DNA of 64,000 bases from CAXXOK01 sp963675365 (GCA_963675365.2 CAXXVA010000002.1:496001-560000), one strand, 5' to 3'; counted from the first letter of the stretch, positions 49,301 through 58,039 are shown. A program made the numbers and translations. The notes: generated by a model from the sequence alone, not told the origin.

Positions 49301-50055
49301 GGGAAGAATGGCGTGACCACAATGTATCGGCCATCCAGGACCAGATCGATGCCCTGGACGCGCTGGAGCAGGCAGAGGACCGGCAACAGACGCAGGACGA
49401 GCATCTTCGCAGGATTGCACAGCTGGAGCAGAGCCTAGCCTATGAGCAGGACGGATATAACCAGCTGCAGCTCCAAAAGCAGGTCGATAAAGCCAAATCG
49501 GAGTATGCGGACTGGCTGCGTGATGTGGAACGCGAGGACCAGCGGGCAGCGCTGGAAGCACAAATTGATGCCATCAACGAGCGTGCGGATACCGAACTCT
49601 CCGCGCTGGACAAGCAGCAGGAGCAGATCGAAGCTTACTACGACAACCGAATGAAACAGGCGAACCTGCAGGCCGAAGCCGAGCTGGAACTGGTCAACAG
49701 CACACAACAGCAGATTATCGACCTTCTAGCGGAATACGCGCCGGACTATGATGCGGCCGGGCGGTCGCTGGGCGAGCGCTTGATGGCCGGATTCACTGCC
49801 GCTGTTGGTACGTTCGGGGATTGGTTCATCGGCTTTGAAGCACAGGTGACCGGCGCTGTAGACCGTATCCAAGCGGCGAACGTGGCCGCAGCGGCCGGTA
49901 AGGCGCAGGCTTACGATGCCAACGGCAACCCCGTCAGCGGGATCACCATTACCCAGCAGAACACCTTCAATACGCCGGTGGAAACACCGGCCGAAACGGC
50001 GCGGCGTATCCGCCAGGCCAATGAAGACCTCGCCGAACGTATACTGGGAGGATAA
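46378..50055 (+). CDS. Tape measure protein
   Basis: A 1225-aa tail length protein, the longest gene here. It shows helical N-terminal repeats, two hydrophobic stretches (ATATLAMVGMTAAVPVIQKI and LGWIALGIGLIAGIYTAIAN) near residues 305-365, a GGGGGGSRSS linker around 870, and a long coiled coil rich in Glu/Gln (LEQAEDRQQTQDEHLRRIAQ) toward the end. By the usual ratio it predicts a tail of roughly 180 nm. The TTG at 46378 is eight bases after GGAGGG; a GTG nine bases earlier overlaps that site. Confidence 0.92.
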   Translation: MPDNEAGSLLIRIRATAEGLEAVAEEAKGRFQAIGQAAEQTRKPMSAAGQAGTDAGKKMAAGAKEAEMAWVLLAAAAVLAFREISSAIKQGIADANAYKDALRGLGSVAESAGISQSALDAATGKVVDQFFNAQAAATAFKNLLLRGYSLDQATNTILRLKDAAAFGRQASLSLSQAVTSATEGLKNENSILVDNAGVTKNVAKMWEDYAKARGMTVSAMTQAQKVEAEYLGIQQETAAMTGDIIKLQDSLSGKMAAAENQAYLLSKAYGEAMTPLQAAKTDLKTGVLGTLTAMVETFPGVASGATTATLAMVGMTAAVPVIQKIIALWKALQTAMAAAKLTMGTLGWIALGIGLIAGIYTAIANGAENARKAEEARVQANREAATAEQERAESMRTLLDTYVQLARKQSLSYTDAYNLVSIEATLAEQYGITKETLDKLVQSTDNYAESLNGVVNAATGQAVLEALEQQAADSWKAATDGVGNYLKLYHDHLATADRYETTGSGLPGDVEYHKAMAEKAKEQALAALSDYNEAVANELKAIKKETELQGSKFNTEISQILTSAIIPQIDPTAFSDADALNGFFVSLTDKIGAWASDPAYSDAFDTLGAFKEKIMTGFVPTDAEILDAQNAWYDLVGVDSGINFYLDTLVEQGVITAEQFSAAMAQLSSAADPLNVLGASVDKSKERIQRFIDEFSAGTGSVEEFQKKIEGMNAELDSLGQTLEGAKGIKTYTKRWSELYGAYRKARAEGKGVNDILDDMAYYLEDAGKAAVGSAEDIDATVESVNDHMGRLADSADDDITSATQRIFELQYAIEALEAMIGSGIYLTSDADVSAVLGAIALLRNQLNGLLADYSSAGIELTGTGKKSGGGGGGGSRSSAYEKAIDSLEHYKKLDQLTFEQELANLESIARKVRLNAEERIDLEERIYSVKKAIAERDAENLTDLTDAMMTALSERYSAMRDAELDTLEQSREAWEEWRDHNVSAIQDQIDALDALEQAEDRQQTQDEHLRRIAQLEQSLAYEQDGYNQLQLQKQVDKAKSEYADWLRDVEREDQRAALEAQIDAINERADTELSALDKQQEQIEAYYDNRMKQANLQAEAELELVNSTQQQIIDLLAEYAPDYDAAGRSLGERLMAGFTAAVGTFGDWFIGFEAQVTGAVDRIQAANVAAAAGKAQAYDANGNPVSGITITQQNTFNTPVETPAETARRIRQANEDLAERILGG

Positions 50056-50058
50056 CAA

Positions 50059-50931
50059 ATGCAGAAGCTGACTTATATCAACCTGAATAACGAGCAAGCT
50101 GTGTTCTGCGGGGCTCCGTATGTGTTGGCAAAGGTCGAAGGGCTGGGGTTACCGGACCTGCAGATCAGCGCATTGAATGGCGTATACCAACAGGGGGAAA
50201 CGGTCACCGGATACCGGCGTGAAAAACGTGTGGTGACGGTGACCTTCACTCTGCTGGAAAGCAGTCGTGCAGCGATGTACAGCAGGCGTATGGATCTGCT
50301 GCGTATTCTATCTCCCGACCGGGCGGTGCGTGGTGACGACCGGGCCATCCTGGTCTATGAAAACGATTCTGTCCAGTACATGACCTATACGGTGCCGATA
50401 GGCGGTTTACAATCGAAAGACCGTATGATGGACACGCAGCCCAATATGAAACTGGAATTCCGGTGTGAAAGCCCCTACTGGTATGCGATGAATACTTCGG
50501 CGATTACCTTTGCATATTCTGGTCAGGGCTTCTCCTTTCCCTTTTCATTCCCGGTCGACTTCGGGCGGCGTGATTTTGCCAAAGAAGCGAACAACCGCGG
50601 GCATGTGAACGCGCCGGTAGAGATTACGGTGCAATGCAAAGGAGAGATTCCGCGTATTTTCAATCGTACGACTGGGAAAAGGCTTGCACTGGTTTCGGCG
50701 ATCGCGGAAGGCAATACGCTCTACCTGAACACAGACCCGGCGCGGCTAGATGCAAGGATCGTCGATGCGGATGGCCTGGAGTCGGGTGCGTTTGGCAGGC
50801 TTAGCCTGGAAACCCCGCTGGCGGAGTTTACGCTGCAGCCCGGTATCAACGAACTGGTATACGAAGCCGGAGGTGCGAGCGCGCAGAGCGAGATCGTAGT
50901 GACCTGGCGGAACGCCTATGAGGGGGTATAG
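50059..50931 (+). CDS. Distal tail protein (Dit-like)
   Basis: A 290-aa protein following the tape measure by three bases. The N-terminal ring domain is visible as GLGLPDLQISALNGVYQQGETVTGYRREKRVVTVTFTLL. The middle FRCESPYWYA and the strand-rich C-terminus (a galectin-like fold in relatives) complete the Dit architecture. It forms the hub joining tail tube and tip. GGAGGATAAC lies before the ATG. Confidence 0.83.
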   Translation: MQKLTYINLNNEQAVFCGAPYVLAKVEGLGLPDLQISALNGVYQQGETVTGYRREKRVVTVTFTLLESSRAAMYSRRMDLLRILSPDRAVRGDDRAILVYENDSVQYMTYTVPIGGLQSKDRMMDTQPNMKLEFRCESPYWYAMNTSAITFAYSGQGFSFPFSFPVDFGRRDFAKEANNRGHVNAPVEITVQCKGEIPRIFNRTTGKRLALVSAIAEGNTLYLNTDPARLDARIVDADGLESGAFGRLSLETPLAEFTLQPGINELVYEAGGASAQSEIVVTWRNAYEGV

Positions 50932-50932
50932 T

Positions 50933-52018
50933 GTGAAATCCCTGCAGATGATGGACGCCGCTTTTGAGAACCTCGGCGAACTGGCGCAATACGAAAGCAT
51001 TCAGATGACCCGCAGTTATTACGGGATCGGCGGGATCAGCATCACGGTGGACCCCGGAGCTAGAAACGCGTCGGCACTCGTGCCGGGTGTGATTGCATTC
51101 TTCGGTGATACACCGGACAGCGCGTACCTGATTGATGATGTTTCTTCCCATAGCCGGACGATGCTGACGGTGAAGGGTTGCATGCTCAAAGGACTGGCCA
51201 AACGCCGTATCTGTGTGCCACCGCTGGAAGCGAGTGCGAGAGCGTACCAGGACTTTGGCTGGGATCGATTCACCGGCAGCGCCGAGGCGGCATACCTGCA
51301 TTTCGCCGATGGTAATCTGGTATCTCCGGATGATAGTGCGCGGGCGATACCGGGGCTTGTGCTGGCTGACAACCTGGACCGGGGAATCGTATTGCCCTGG
51401 CAGGCCCGGTTTGACAGGCTGGATACCCTGTTTCAGACCCTGGGGGAAACCACGGAGATTGGCTGGGATATTCGCCCGGATCTACCGAACAAGCAGTTCA
51501 TTTTCCAGGCTTGGATCGGGCAGGATAGGACGCAGGGAGACAGCTTGTGCCTGATCAGCGAGGAAAACGGCAACGCGGCGGACGTGACCTACAAAGCGAT
51601 CCACTCCGGCAGCGCGACGACGGCGTATGTCGGTGGTATGGGGGAAGACGAAGAACGTTTTATCCTGTCCGAAGGTGGCGCGGTGCAAGGGCTGGAACGA
51701 CGGGAACTTTGGTCCGAAGCCGGCAGTCTGGAAGATCCCGCACTGCTCGCGCTGTATGCGCAGAACAAACTGATAGACAACCAGAGCAAGATCACCCTGA
51801 CCGCCAATCTGATCGATAGCGGGGCATGCCGGTACCGTCGTGATTATGACGTTGGCGATAAGGTGTTGCTATCCGGCCGCGGATACAACACCGGCGTTTG
51901 CATTACTGAGATCACAGAAACCTATGAGAATAGATCCCGCACGCTGAGTGCGACCTTCGGGAATGCCCCGGTCAACCTGGGCATGTTGTTGACAAACCGG
52001 CAAAGCGCCGTGAGATAA
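50933..52018 (+). CDS. Tail tip protein (ReqiPepy6 Gp37-like)
   Basis: A 361-aa tail protein of the Siphovirus ReqiPepy6 Gp37-like group, which replaces Tal in many actinobacterial and clostridial phages. YGIGGISITVDPGA, then LAKRRICVPP and a later RDYDVGDKVLLSGRGYNTGVCITEITETYE are the landmarks; the last is the OB-like strand set that forms the tip. The GTG start follows GAGGGGGTATA and overlaps no coding beyond the preceding stop. No peptidase motif is visible. Confidence 0.8.
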   Translation: MKSLQMMDAAFENLGELAQYESIQMTRSYYGIGGISITVDPGARNASALVPGVIAFFGDTPDSAYLIDDVSSHSRTMLTVKGCMLKGLAKRRICVPPLEASARAYQDFGWDRFTGSAEAAYLHFADGNLVSPDDSARAIPGLVLADNLDRGIVLPWQARFDRLDTLFQTLGETTEIGWDIRPDLPNKQFIFQAWIGQDRTQGDSLCLISEENGNAADVTYKAIHSGSATTAYVGGMGEDEERFILSEGGAVQGLERRELWSEAGSLEDPALLALYAQNKLIDNQSKITLTANLIDSGACRYRRDYDVGDKVLLSGRGYNTGVCITEITETYENRSRTLSATFGNAPVNLGMLLTNRQSAVR

Positions 52019-52030
52019 GGACGTGAGGAT

Positions 52031-53101
52031 ATGGCACAGGAACGGTATGGATTCTTCGACAGCTCGGGAGAAGATATCCGGAGCTATTCATCGGTTGATA
52101 TGGCTACGGCATTTCATGCGCTGGCTTCAAACGGTGTGGCCAATATTGGCACCAACCTTGCCGTAACAGCGGAAGGTTCGACCATGCGCATATTGGTGGG
52201 CTACGGTACCGCTATGATCGAGGGATTCTATTACCAGCTGCGGGATGACGGTGGTGTGCTGCAGGCGTTCACCCATACCACAGAAGCAGAACTCAGCCGT
52301 ATTGACCGTATCGTGCTACGGTTGGACCTGACGGCTAGAACTATAGCCCTGGCTAAACTGATCGGCACAGCGGCGGCGACTCCCGAGGTGCCCGTGCTGA
52401 CGCGCAACGAAGAAACCTACGAGATCTCCCTGGCGCAGGTGCTGATCCGGGCTGCTGCGGAAGAACTGCTGGAAAGCGATATCACCGATGAGCGCGAAAA
52501 CGACGATGTATGCGGGCTGATCGCTCCGGAAGCGCTGCGCCGGTCAACCATCACACAGATGATTGACGACGCGATCGATCTGGCGCTCGAAGAAGACATA
52601 ACCGACGTGCTGCGATTCTCCGAACAGACTTTAGAAACGGGCGAGCAGGCGCAGGCGCGTACAAACATCGGTGCGCAACAGGCCATTGCCGCATCCGGTC
52701 TGCTGAAGGGTGACGGATCCGGAGGCGTGTCTGCGGCGGCAGAGGGTACGGACTATATCGGCGCTGAAAACGGAAAGGTGAAACCGGAAAGGGCGAGCGC
52801 ACTGCGGGATACGCTTGCTGCCAGTGCTACCCTGGCGTTGAGCAATGCCGGGAAATTGCTGCTGTGCAGCAGCACAGGAACGATCACAATCACGATCCCG
52901 GCTGATGAAACGGTGGATTTCCCCATCAATACGGAGATTGAGATTCTTCGGTGGAATACCGGCACAGTAACCGTTTCTCCCGCATCTGGCGTAACGCTTT
53001 ATTCAGCCGAATCGATGCGGAGTATCGCCGAGCGCTGGGCTTGTGTGTGTGTCAAGAAAATCGACACCAATCTCTGGCTGTTAACGGGGTATTTGGCATG
53101 A
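52031..53101 (+). CDS. Baseplate/tail fibre stem protein
   Basis: A 356-aa protein. The N-terminal 150 residues (RYGFFDSSGEDIRSYSSVDMATAFHALASNGVANIG) match the structural module that attaches fibres to siphovirus tail tips. A middle LETGEQAQARTNIGAQQA segment is a common fibre repeat and trimerisation motif. The C-terminus is strand-rich (STGTITITIPADETVDFPIN) and resembles a host-contact head domain. It overlaps the next gene by four bases. Confidence 0.72.
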   Translation: MAQERYGFFDSSGEDIRSYSSVDMATAFHALASNGVANIGTNLAVTAEGSTMRILVGYGTAMIEGFYYQLRDDGGVLQAFTHTTEAELSRIDRIVLRLDLTARTIALAKLIGTAAATPEVPVLTRNEETYEISLAQVLIRAAAEELLESDITDERENDDVCGLIAPEALRRSTITQMIDDAIDLALEEDITDVLRFSEQTLETGEQAQARTNIGAQQAIAASGLLKGDGSGGVSAAAEGTDYIGAENGKVKPERASALRDTLAASATLALSNAGKLLLCSSTGTITITIPADETVDFPINTEIEILRWNTGTVTVSPASGVTLYSAESMRSIAERWACVCVKKIDTNLWLLTGYLA

Positions 53102-53844
53102 GAATGAGCAGAAGAACAGCGTTAAACTTCCCGATGGCGGTTTTCGACCCGACTACTGATATTGCCTATACAGGAACGAAAACCATCATTGACGATGGGG
53201 ATGGGAATTGGCGCATTAAGTTTCTCACAAGCGGCACGCTAACGTTTCTAAAGTCCCCAAAGAATATTGACTTGTTTCTTGTTGGCGGCGGCGGTGGAGG
53301 CACTCGTTACGCTGGTGGCGGTGGGGGATACACCAAGCTGACAAGTGGAATCGCGCCTGTAAAGAATACTGGATATCCTATCGTGGTCGGTGCTGGCGGT
53401 GCTGGTTCGGCAACAAGCTATGGGGGGAACGGCGGTACATCAGCTGCCTTTGGCCAGTCGATTGGTGGAGGCAAGGGTGATGGAACGGGCGGCAGTGTGT
53501 ATTATGGCGGCAACGGCGGATCCGGTGGCGGTGGGTTCTCTGCTGCAGGTCACGGCGGTACAGGTGGCAGCAATGGCAGCAACGGCGGCACTGGTGATAA
53601 TGGATATCGCGGCGGGTACGGGCAAGGAACCACGACAAGAGAGTTTCATTCTTCAACTGGCGCGTTGTACGCTGGTGGTGGTGCTGGTGAAGGGTATTAC
53701 AGTTCTCTCGGTGGCGATGGCGGTGGCGGTGATAAAGAGGAGAACGGCACGCCCAATACTGGCGGTGGTGGTGGCGGCGGTGGATCTTCGCCGGGCGGGG
53801 GCAGTGGAGGATCCGGCATCGTTATTATCCGGAACGCGGCGTAA
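53098..53844 (+). CDS. Glycine-rich tail adhesin
   Basis: A 248-aa protein. After a short stem (residues 1-60), residues 65-240 are dominated by glycine with runs such as GGGGGGTRYAGGGGG and GGNGGSGGGGFSAAG. They end in GGSGIVIIRNAA, a signature of glycine-rich phage adhesins. Poly-glycine helices packed in a lattice form the receptor-binding tip of S16-type Gp38 adhesins, which this resembles in composition. The ATG overlaps the stem gene's stop. It is the likely host-range determinant. Confidence 0.75.
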   Translation: MRMSRRTALNFPMAVFDPTTDIAYTGTKTIIDDGDGNWRIKFLTSGTLTFLKSPKNIDLFLVGGGGGGTRYAGGGGGYTKLTSGIAPVKNTGYPIVVGAGGAGSATSYGGNGGTSAAFGQSIGGGKGDGTGGSVYYGGNGGSGGGGFSAAGHGGTGGSNGSNGGTGDNGYRGGYGQGTTTREFHSSTGALYAGGGAGEGYYSSLGGDGGGGDKEENGTPNTGGGGGGGGSSPGGGSGGSGIVIIRNAA

Positions 53845-53858
53845 AGGAGGAAGAGGTT

Positions 53859-54122
53859 ATGAACTATGCGGTAATCAAAGACGGTGTTGTGATCAATATC
53901 ATTGTGCTGAACGAAGAGAATGCTGCAGACTTTCCCGATGCTGTACCTTTGCCCGACAACAAAGCGGTTACCGTCGGGGATGCCTATGAGAACGGCGATT
54001 TTCTAGATGCCGGTGAGCTGCTGCTGTCGAGGATCGAAACAGCGAACCAAACCATAGCGGAGCTGGACGCTTTGGTTGTTGCTTTGACCTATCAGAATAT
54101 CCAGCTGGAATTGGGGGTGTAG
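53859..54122 (+). CDS. Small fibre-associated protein
   Basis: An 87-aa protein: MNYAVIKDGVVINIIVLNEE opens a small beta domain often found at the end of fibre operons, followed by a coiled coil (LLSRIETANQTIAELDALVV). AAAGGAGGAAGAGGTT precedes the ATG. It may act as a fibre assembly helper. Function not established. Confidence 0.6.
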   Translation: MNYAVIKDGVVINIIVLNEENAADFPDAVPLPDNKAVTVGDAYENGDFLDAGELLLSRIETANQTIAELDALVVALTYQNIQLELGV

Positions 54123-54124
54123 GT

Positions 54125-54277
54125 ATGCTGTATCAAGTCCTTGTCCGCATGATAGAGCGCGGGAATACCGTCGGGCTGCAAGACAAGCTCGACGTTTTTT
54201 ATGCCGTTGGACGGCTTACGGAAAGCGAATATCAGGAACTGACCGACCTGGTGACTGAAAGGAGCCAAGAAGCATGA
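54125..54277 (+). CDS. XkdX-like 50-aa protein
   Basis: A 50-aa protein (MLYQVLVRMIERGNTVGLQD, then KLDVFYAVGRLTESEYQELT). This size and the RLTESEYQEL ending are typical of the XkdX family found between fibre and lysis genes in Firmicute phages. The start lies two bases after the previous stop, and its own stop overlaps the endolysin start. Confidence 0.72.
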   Translation: MLYQVLVRMIERGNTVGLQDKLDVFYAVGRLTESEYQELTDLVTERSQEA

Positions 54278-55095
54278 ATGTAACCGGAAAACAAGTAGCC
54301 GAGAAAGCACTGACCTATGCGACGACGGTCAAGAAAAACATCTTCGGCACCATCACCAAAATCGAGGCTGATCCCACGCGCTACCCTTACAGGAACGGTG
54401 CAGAGGGTCCGTCCGAGTTCGACTGCCAAGGCTGGCTGGAGGCGATTCTTCGTGCCCTGGGACTCAAGGTGTCCTATGCCGGCACCAATGATATGTGGCG
54501 GAATATGGGGTACGAGAAAGGTACGATCGCGGAGTGTGTAAAGCAGTACGGCAAGGTGCCGATCGGCACACCCATCCTGATTGTGGACTACAACGGTGGG
54601 GAACCTGCCAAGTACCAGGGCGATGGTGAGGGAAACGCCTGGCATGTATACATCAAGGTCGCTGATGGGTGGCTGATGCATGCAAGCCAGAGCAACGGCG
54701 GTGTATCCGTGAAGGCGTTCAAGGACAAGGCGATCAACGGCGGGCCCTCACACTATCTGTTTCCTAAAAGCGTTGTCTTTGAGGGTGTCAATGTGGAGAC
54801 AGCAGCTGATCAGGTGCCCGCGCCCACCATGAGCGACGCGACCACCGCCGTACCATCACGCTGGAACCCTCAATACTCGCATTTGCGCTTCCGGCATGGC
54901 GATGTGGGTAACGGCGCCCGGGAGATCCAGACTGCTCTGAACAAGCTTGGGTACGGCCTGACCGTGGACGGCGAGTTCGGATCACTGACAGATACGGCGG
55001 TCCGCAAATTCCAGGGTGAGCACGGCCTTGAAGTGGACGGCGTGGTTGGGGAGTACACCTGGGAAGCATTGATTGACGCGGTAAACGCCGCATAA
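54274..55095 (+). CDS. Endolysin: NlpC/P60-type peptidase with peptidoglycan-binding domain
   Basis: A 273-aa lysin. The N-terminal NlpC/P60-like peptidase has catalytic Cys51 in FDCQGW and His124 in GNAWHVYIKV, a variant of the usual HVGIY. A short linker leads to a PG_binding_1 domain from about residue 205 (LRFRHGDVGNGAREIQTALNKLGYGLTVDGEFG). It should cleave peptide stems in the cell wall at the end of infection. No signal peptide, so holin is needed for release. Confidence 0.88.
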   Translation: MNVTGKQVAEKALTYATTVKKNIFGTITKIEADPTRYPYRNGAEGPSEFDCQGWLEAILRALGLKVSYAGTNDMWRNMGYEKGTIAECVKQYGKVPIGTPILIVDYNGGEPAKYQGDGEGNAWHVYIKVADGWLMHASQSNGGVSVKAFKDKAINGGPSHYLFPKSVVFEGVNVETAADQVPAPTMSDATTAVPSRWNPQYSHLRFRHGDVGNGAREIQTALNKLGYGLTVDGEFGSLTDTAVRKFQGEHGLEVDGVVGEYTWEALIDAVNAA

Positions 55096-55111
55096 GAGAG
55101 GACTATACGAT

Positions 55112-55369
55112 ATGGACACTGTGTTGGCTTCTGCAATTTCCGCGGTTGTGGTTGGCATTCTCGCTCTGATTGGGAATATGTATGCTTCAAAGAAATCCTC
55201 GGAGCGAACGGAAGCCTTAGTGGTCTATCGTATAGGGCAGCTGGAAACGAAGGTAGACAAGCATAACCAGGTCATTGTCAGAACGTTCAAACTTGAGGAA
55301 GGCCAGGCCGTGATATGCGAGCAGATTAAAGTGATCAACCATCGCATTGAGGACCTGGAGAAAGGGTAA
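55112..55369 (+). CDS. XhlA-like holin accessory protein
   Basis: An 85-aa protein with one N-terminal membrane helix (ISAVVVGILALIGNMYASKK) followed by a coiled coil with heptads (YRIGQLETKVDKHNQVIVRT). This matches hemolysin XhlA-type partners of phage holins in general layout. It lies 16 bp after the endolysin and three bases before the holin. Confidence 0.65.
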   Translation: MDTVLASAISAVVVGILALIGNMYASKKSSERTEALVVYRIGQLETKVDKHNQVIVRTFKLEEGQAVICEQIKVINHRIEDLEKG

Positions 55370-55372
55370 TCT

Positions 55373-55651
55373 ATGAAATCATTCAAGGAATTCTGGAATA
55401 AGGTAGGCACTAAGCTCCGTGTAATCTTCGCCGTGGTGGACTGGAAAGACGTCTTAATCAGATCGATTAAGACGTTTTTTCAATCGGTGATCGCGCTGAT
55501 CGGTGCCTCGCTGGCAGACGGCAGCATTTTTCAGAGCACAGGGCAGGCGGTGTGGCTTTCGGCAATTGCCGGCGGTATTGCGGCTGTGTGGAACGGCGTG
55601 CTGTCGCCGGCATTTAGTACGCTGCATACTAAAGCTGATGAAGAAATATAG
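55373..55651 (+). CDS. Holin
   Basis: A 92-aa membrane protein. Two hydrophobic segments (FFQSVIALIGASLADGS and AVWLSAIAGGIAAVWNGVLS) and a charged end are typical of r1t-type holins of Gram-positive phages. It would open the membrane to let the endolysin out. The gene ends the virion part of the prophage and is followed by a terminator. Confidence 0.8.
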   Translation: MKSFKEFWNKVGTKLRVIFAVVDWKDVLIRSIKTFFQSVIALIGASLADGSIFQSTGQAVWLSAIAGGIAAVWNGVLSPAFSTLHTKADEEI

Positions 55652-55661
55652 TAAATAGAAA

Positions 55662-55687
55662 CCCCGGCAGGCTGATGCTTGCCGGGG
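55662..55687 (+). terminator. Terminator of the late operon
   Basis: CCCCGGCA pairs with TGCCGGGG around a ten-base loop, followed by a moderately T-rich stretch. Confidence 0.7.
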
Positions 55688-55775
55688 ATGGTGTTTATTG
55701 TATTAGACAATAAATGAGTGGAGAAAGCGGACACGATCGTTATACGCTAAGCCTTAGGTGGTATTTGATTTGAGA

Positions 55776-55804
55776 TTGACAACCACACATCAGTTCGATA
55801 CAAT
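55776..55804 (+). promoter_or_regulatory. Promoter of the methyltransferase operon
   Basis: TTGACA and TACAAT are separated by 17 bp, 66 bp upstream of the first methyltransferase. No phage operator motif is seen, so it should be active in the lysogen. From here the sequence turns AT-rich. Confidence 0.7.
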
Positions 55805-55869
55805 AAAAATGATATTAATATTCCATTAATGCCCTATATCAGATAATCTGATGAAAGGAGATAGCAATA

Positions 55870-57264
55870 ATGGAGTTAGAAAGTTTCTCTGATAAAAGCA
55901 TAGAGTATGAGAATTCACTTGATCCAGTTTACAAAAAAGAAAATGGAATTTTTTATACGGACGTTGAATTGTCACAGAAAATAATCCGATTTCTAAATAT
56001 TCCTAAAACTGCCACTATTGTGGATCCTTGTTGTGGAACTGGGAGCTTTTTGATTTCTGCAAAACGACTAGGGTATTCGTCGGTATATGGAGCCGATATT
56101 GATAGAAAAGCTATTGAAGTGGCAAGTAATGTATATAATATTGACAATGTAAGGGTTATTAATACTCTTGCAAAAAGTGGTCAACATACTTTAAAACAGT
56201 TGAAAATAGATGAGCCTGTCGAGTACATTGTTGGTAACCCACCTTATGCACCGTTCGCAAACTCTATTGTTATCAATACTTCGGACTATTTGTTTTTGAG
56301 AGAGGTTAAGGATTCAGGAAACAATCTATTTATTGCAGCAATATATAGAGCTTTTGAACTGGCAAAACCCAACGGAATAATTTCATATATAATCCCAAAA
56401 AACTTCCTCCACGTCATGTCGTATAGCATTCTGAGAAGAATGATTTTGAACAATAAGAGAATTCTTTCGATTATTGATATCGGAAGATATTTTAAAAGTG
56501 TAAGGGGAGAACAGATCGTCCTTACACTTGAGAATCAATACAAAAGGGATAATCGAATTGAGTTCTATAAATATGAAAATCAGGAGATTATTAAAAAGCT
56601 CGAAGTTCCCCAAAGCTTCTTTAGTAACGAGATTCTTTTATTTGATAGCATTGAAGATTTCTCAATATATAGAGCTTTGGAAGGTAGCTATCGGAAATTT
56701 AGTGACATATGTACTGGGTATGTTGGGAGAGGTAAATCAAAATCGAAAACAGCAATCACAGGCAAAGATATACGCAAGTTTTCGTTCAAGAATGTGTCTG
56801 TACCTAAAAAAGGGAACAAGGTGTTCATACAAAACATTTACAGTGCAGAGGCAGGAATAATTGCGAGTTTTGCTGGTGATTTAGAAGCATCAGAAACGGT
56901 AACGGTCTTTACTGATGGCGACGAGAAGATGTGCCGTTACATTCTTGGAGTTTTGCATTCGAGATTGTGTAACTATTACTTACAGAAGTTCTGCTTTAAC
57001 AATTCGAAGTTAACTATGCATACTGATGCAAAATACATCAAGAAACTGCCTTTAGTTATTGATGATACGAGATTTGCTCAAGTTATCAGCATTGTCAAAT
57101 CTTTAGAAAGTTTAGTGTATATGAGTAACGAATGGTTCGAAATGGTAGAATCATTGAATCATTTAATATACGCCACATATCGAATTGAAGAGAAGGAACA
57201 AAAATACATAGACGACCAAATCAAAAACATACAATCACAGAGGTGGAATAATGATAGCCGATGA
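55870..57264 (+). CDS. N6-adenine DNA methyltransferase (M.TaqI-like)
   Basis: A 464-aa class I DNA methyltransferase. Motif I is DPCCGTG (52-58), GADID (74-78) binds the adenosine part of SAM, and motif IV is NPPY (123-126), the gamma-class order found in M.TaqI and Eco57I-type enzymes. The C-terminal 200 residues form a target-recognition region with hydrophobic helices. AAAGGAG precedes the ATG. Low GC and Lys/Ile-rich codon use contrast with the virion genes. It overlaps the next methyltransferase by 14 bases. Confidence 0.85.
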   Translation: MELESFSDKSIEYENSLDPVYKKENGIFYTDVELSQKIIRFLNIPKTATIVDPCCGTGSFLISAKRLGYSSVYGADIDRKAIEVASNVYNIDNVRVINTLAKSGQHTLKQLKIDEPVEYIVGNPPYAPFANSIVINTSDYLFLREVKDSGNNLFIAAIYRAFELAKPNGIISYIIPKNFLHVMSYSILRRMILNNKRILSIIDIGRYFKSVRGEQIVLTLENQYKRDNRIEFYKYENQEIIKKLEVPQSFFSNEILLFDSIEDFSIYRALEGSYRKFSDICTGYVGRGKSKSKTAITGKDIRKFSFKNVSVPKKGNKVFIQNIYSAEAGIIASFAGDLEASETVTVFTDGDEKMCRYILGVLHSRLCNYYLQKFCFNNSKLTMHTDAKYIKKLPLVIDDTRFAQVISIVKSLESLVYMSNEWFEMVESLNHLIYATYRIEEKEQKYIDDQIKNIQSQRWNNDSR

Positions 57265-58027
57265 CAAGAAATGTAATGATTTATCAGGTAAAGAATGGTT
57301 GCAGAATTCTTTTAGTATATGGAGAGATTTGACGAAAACTAAAGAAGAAAAGGACCTAAAACATCCTGCTTCGTATCCAGTTTCGCTTTGCCAAAAGTTG
57401 ATACGCACATTTTCGAAAAAAGGAGCATCTGTAATTGACCCCTTTAATGGGATTGGCTCAACACTTGTTGCTTCCCATAATCTTGATAGACCAGCAACAG
57501 GGATCGATTTATCACAGGAATTTTGTAATATTGCTTTGCAAAGGGTTGGATCTGATAAAAACATTAAAATTATTAATGGCGATAGCTTTATTGTACTGGA
57601 CCAACTAGAAGCAGAATCATTTGATTTATGTGTAACGTCTCCTCCATACTGGGATATCTTAAACATGAAACGCAGCGCTGATGGAAAAGAAATAGTAAAT
57701 TACTCGAATAAGCAGAGTGACGTGGGAAATATATCGAATTATAGTGAATTCATCAAATCTCTAGGCATGTTATTTGAAAAGGTAAACAGGGTATTAAAGC
57801 CTGGTGCATACTGCCTGATCAATGTGATGGATATAAGAAAGAAGAGTGTATTTTATCCTTTGCATATTGATTTGGCAACTGAACTTCAAAAACATGCATT
57901 TATTTTCGATGATATTATAATCTGGGACAGGCAGCAAGATTATAATAATATGCGGCCATTAGGGTATCCATATAAATATCGGATCAACAAAGTACATGAG
58001 TATATATTGATATTTATTAAGAAATAG
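57251..58027 (+). CDS. Site-specific DNA methyltransferase (TSPPYW type)
   Basis: A 258-aa amino-methyltransferase. HPASYPVSLCQKLI resembles motif X, motif I is DPFNGIG (63-69), GIDLS follows, and motif IV is TSPPYW (129-134), more usual for N4-cytosine enzymes but also used by some N6-adenine ones. AGGTGG lies before the ATG. It overlaps the adenine methyltransferase, so the two are made together. Two different methyltransferases in one operon suggest an asymmetric target in which each strand needs its own enzyme. Confidence 0.83.
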   Translation: MIADDKKCNDLSGKEWLQNSFSIWRDLTKTKEEKDLKHPASYPVSLCQKLIRTFSKKGASVIDPFNGIGSTLVASHNLDRPATGIDLSQEFCNIALQRVGSDKNIKIINGDSFIVLDQLEAESFDLCVTSPPYWDILNMKRSADGKEIVNYSNKQSDVGNISNYSEFIKSLGMLFEKVNRVLKPGAYCLINVMDIRKKSVFYPLHIDLATELQKHAFIFDDIIIWDRQQDYNNMRPLGYPYKYRINKVHEYILIFIKK

Positions 58028-58039
58028 GAGGATTACACC

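Noticed and set aside
53270..53840. Tandem GGTGGC-type repeats considered as a CRISPR or minisatellite
   Set aside because: They encode glycine runs in frame with irregular lengths and have no spacer-repeat periodicity. No CRISPR array was found anywhere in the window.
53390..53989. Valine/alanine-rich frame within the adhesin gene
   Set aside because: It is the shifted reading of GGN repeats and has no start site.
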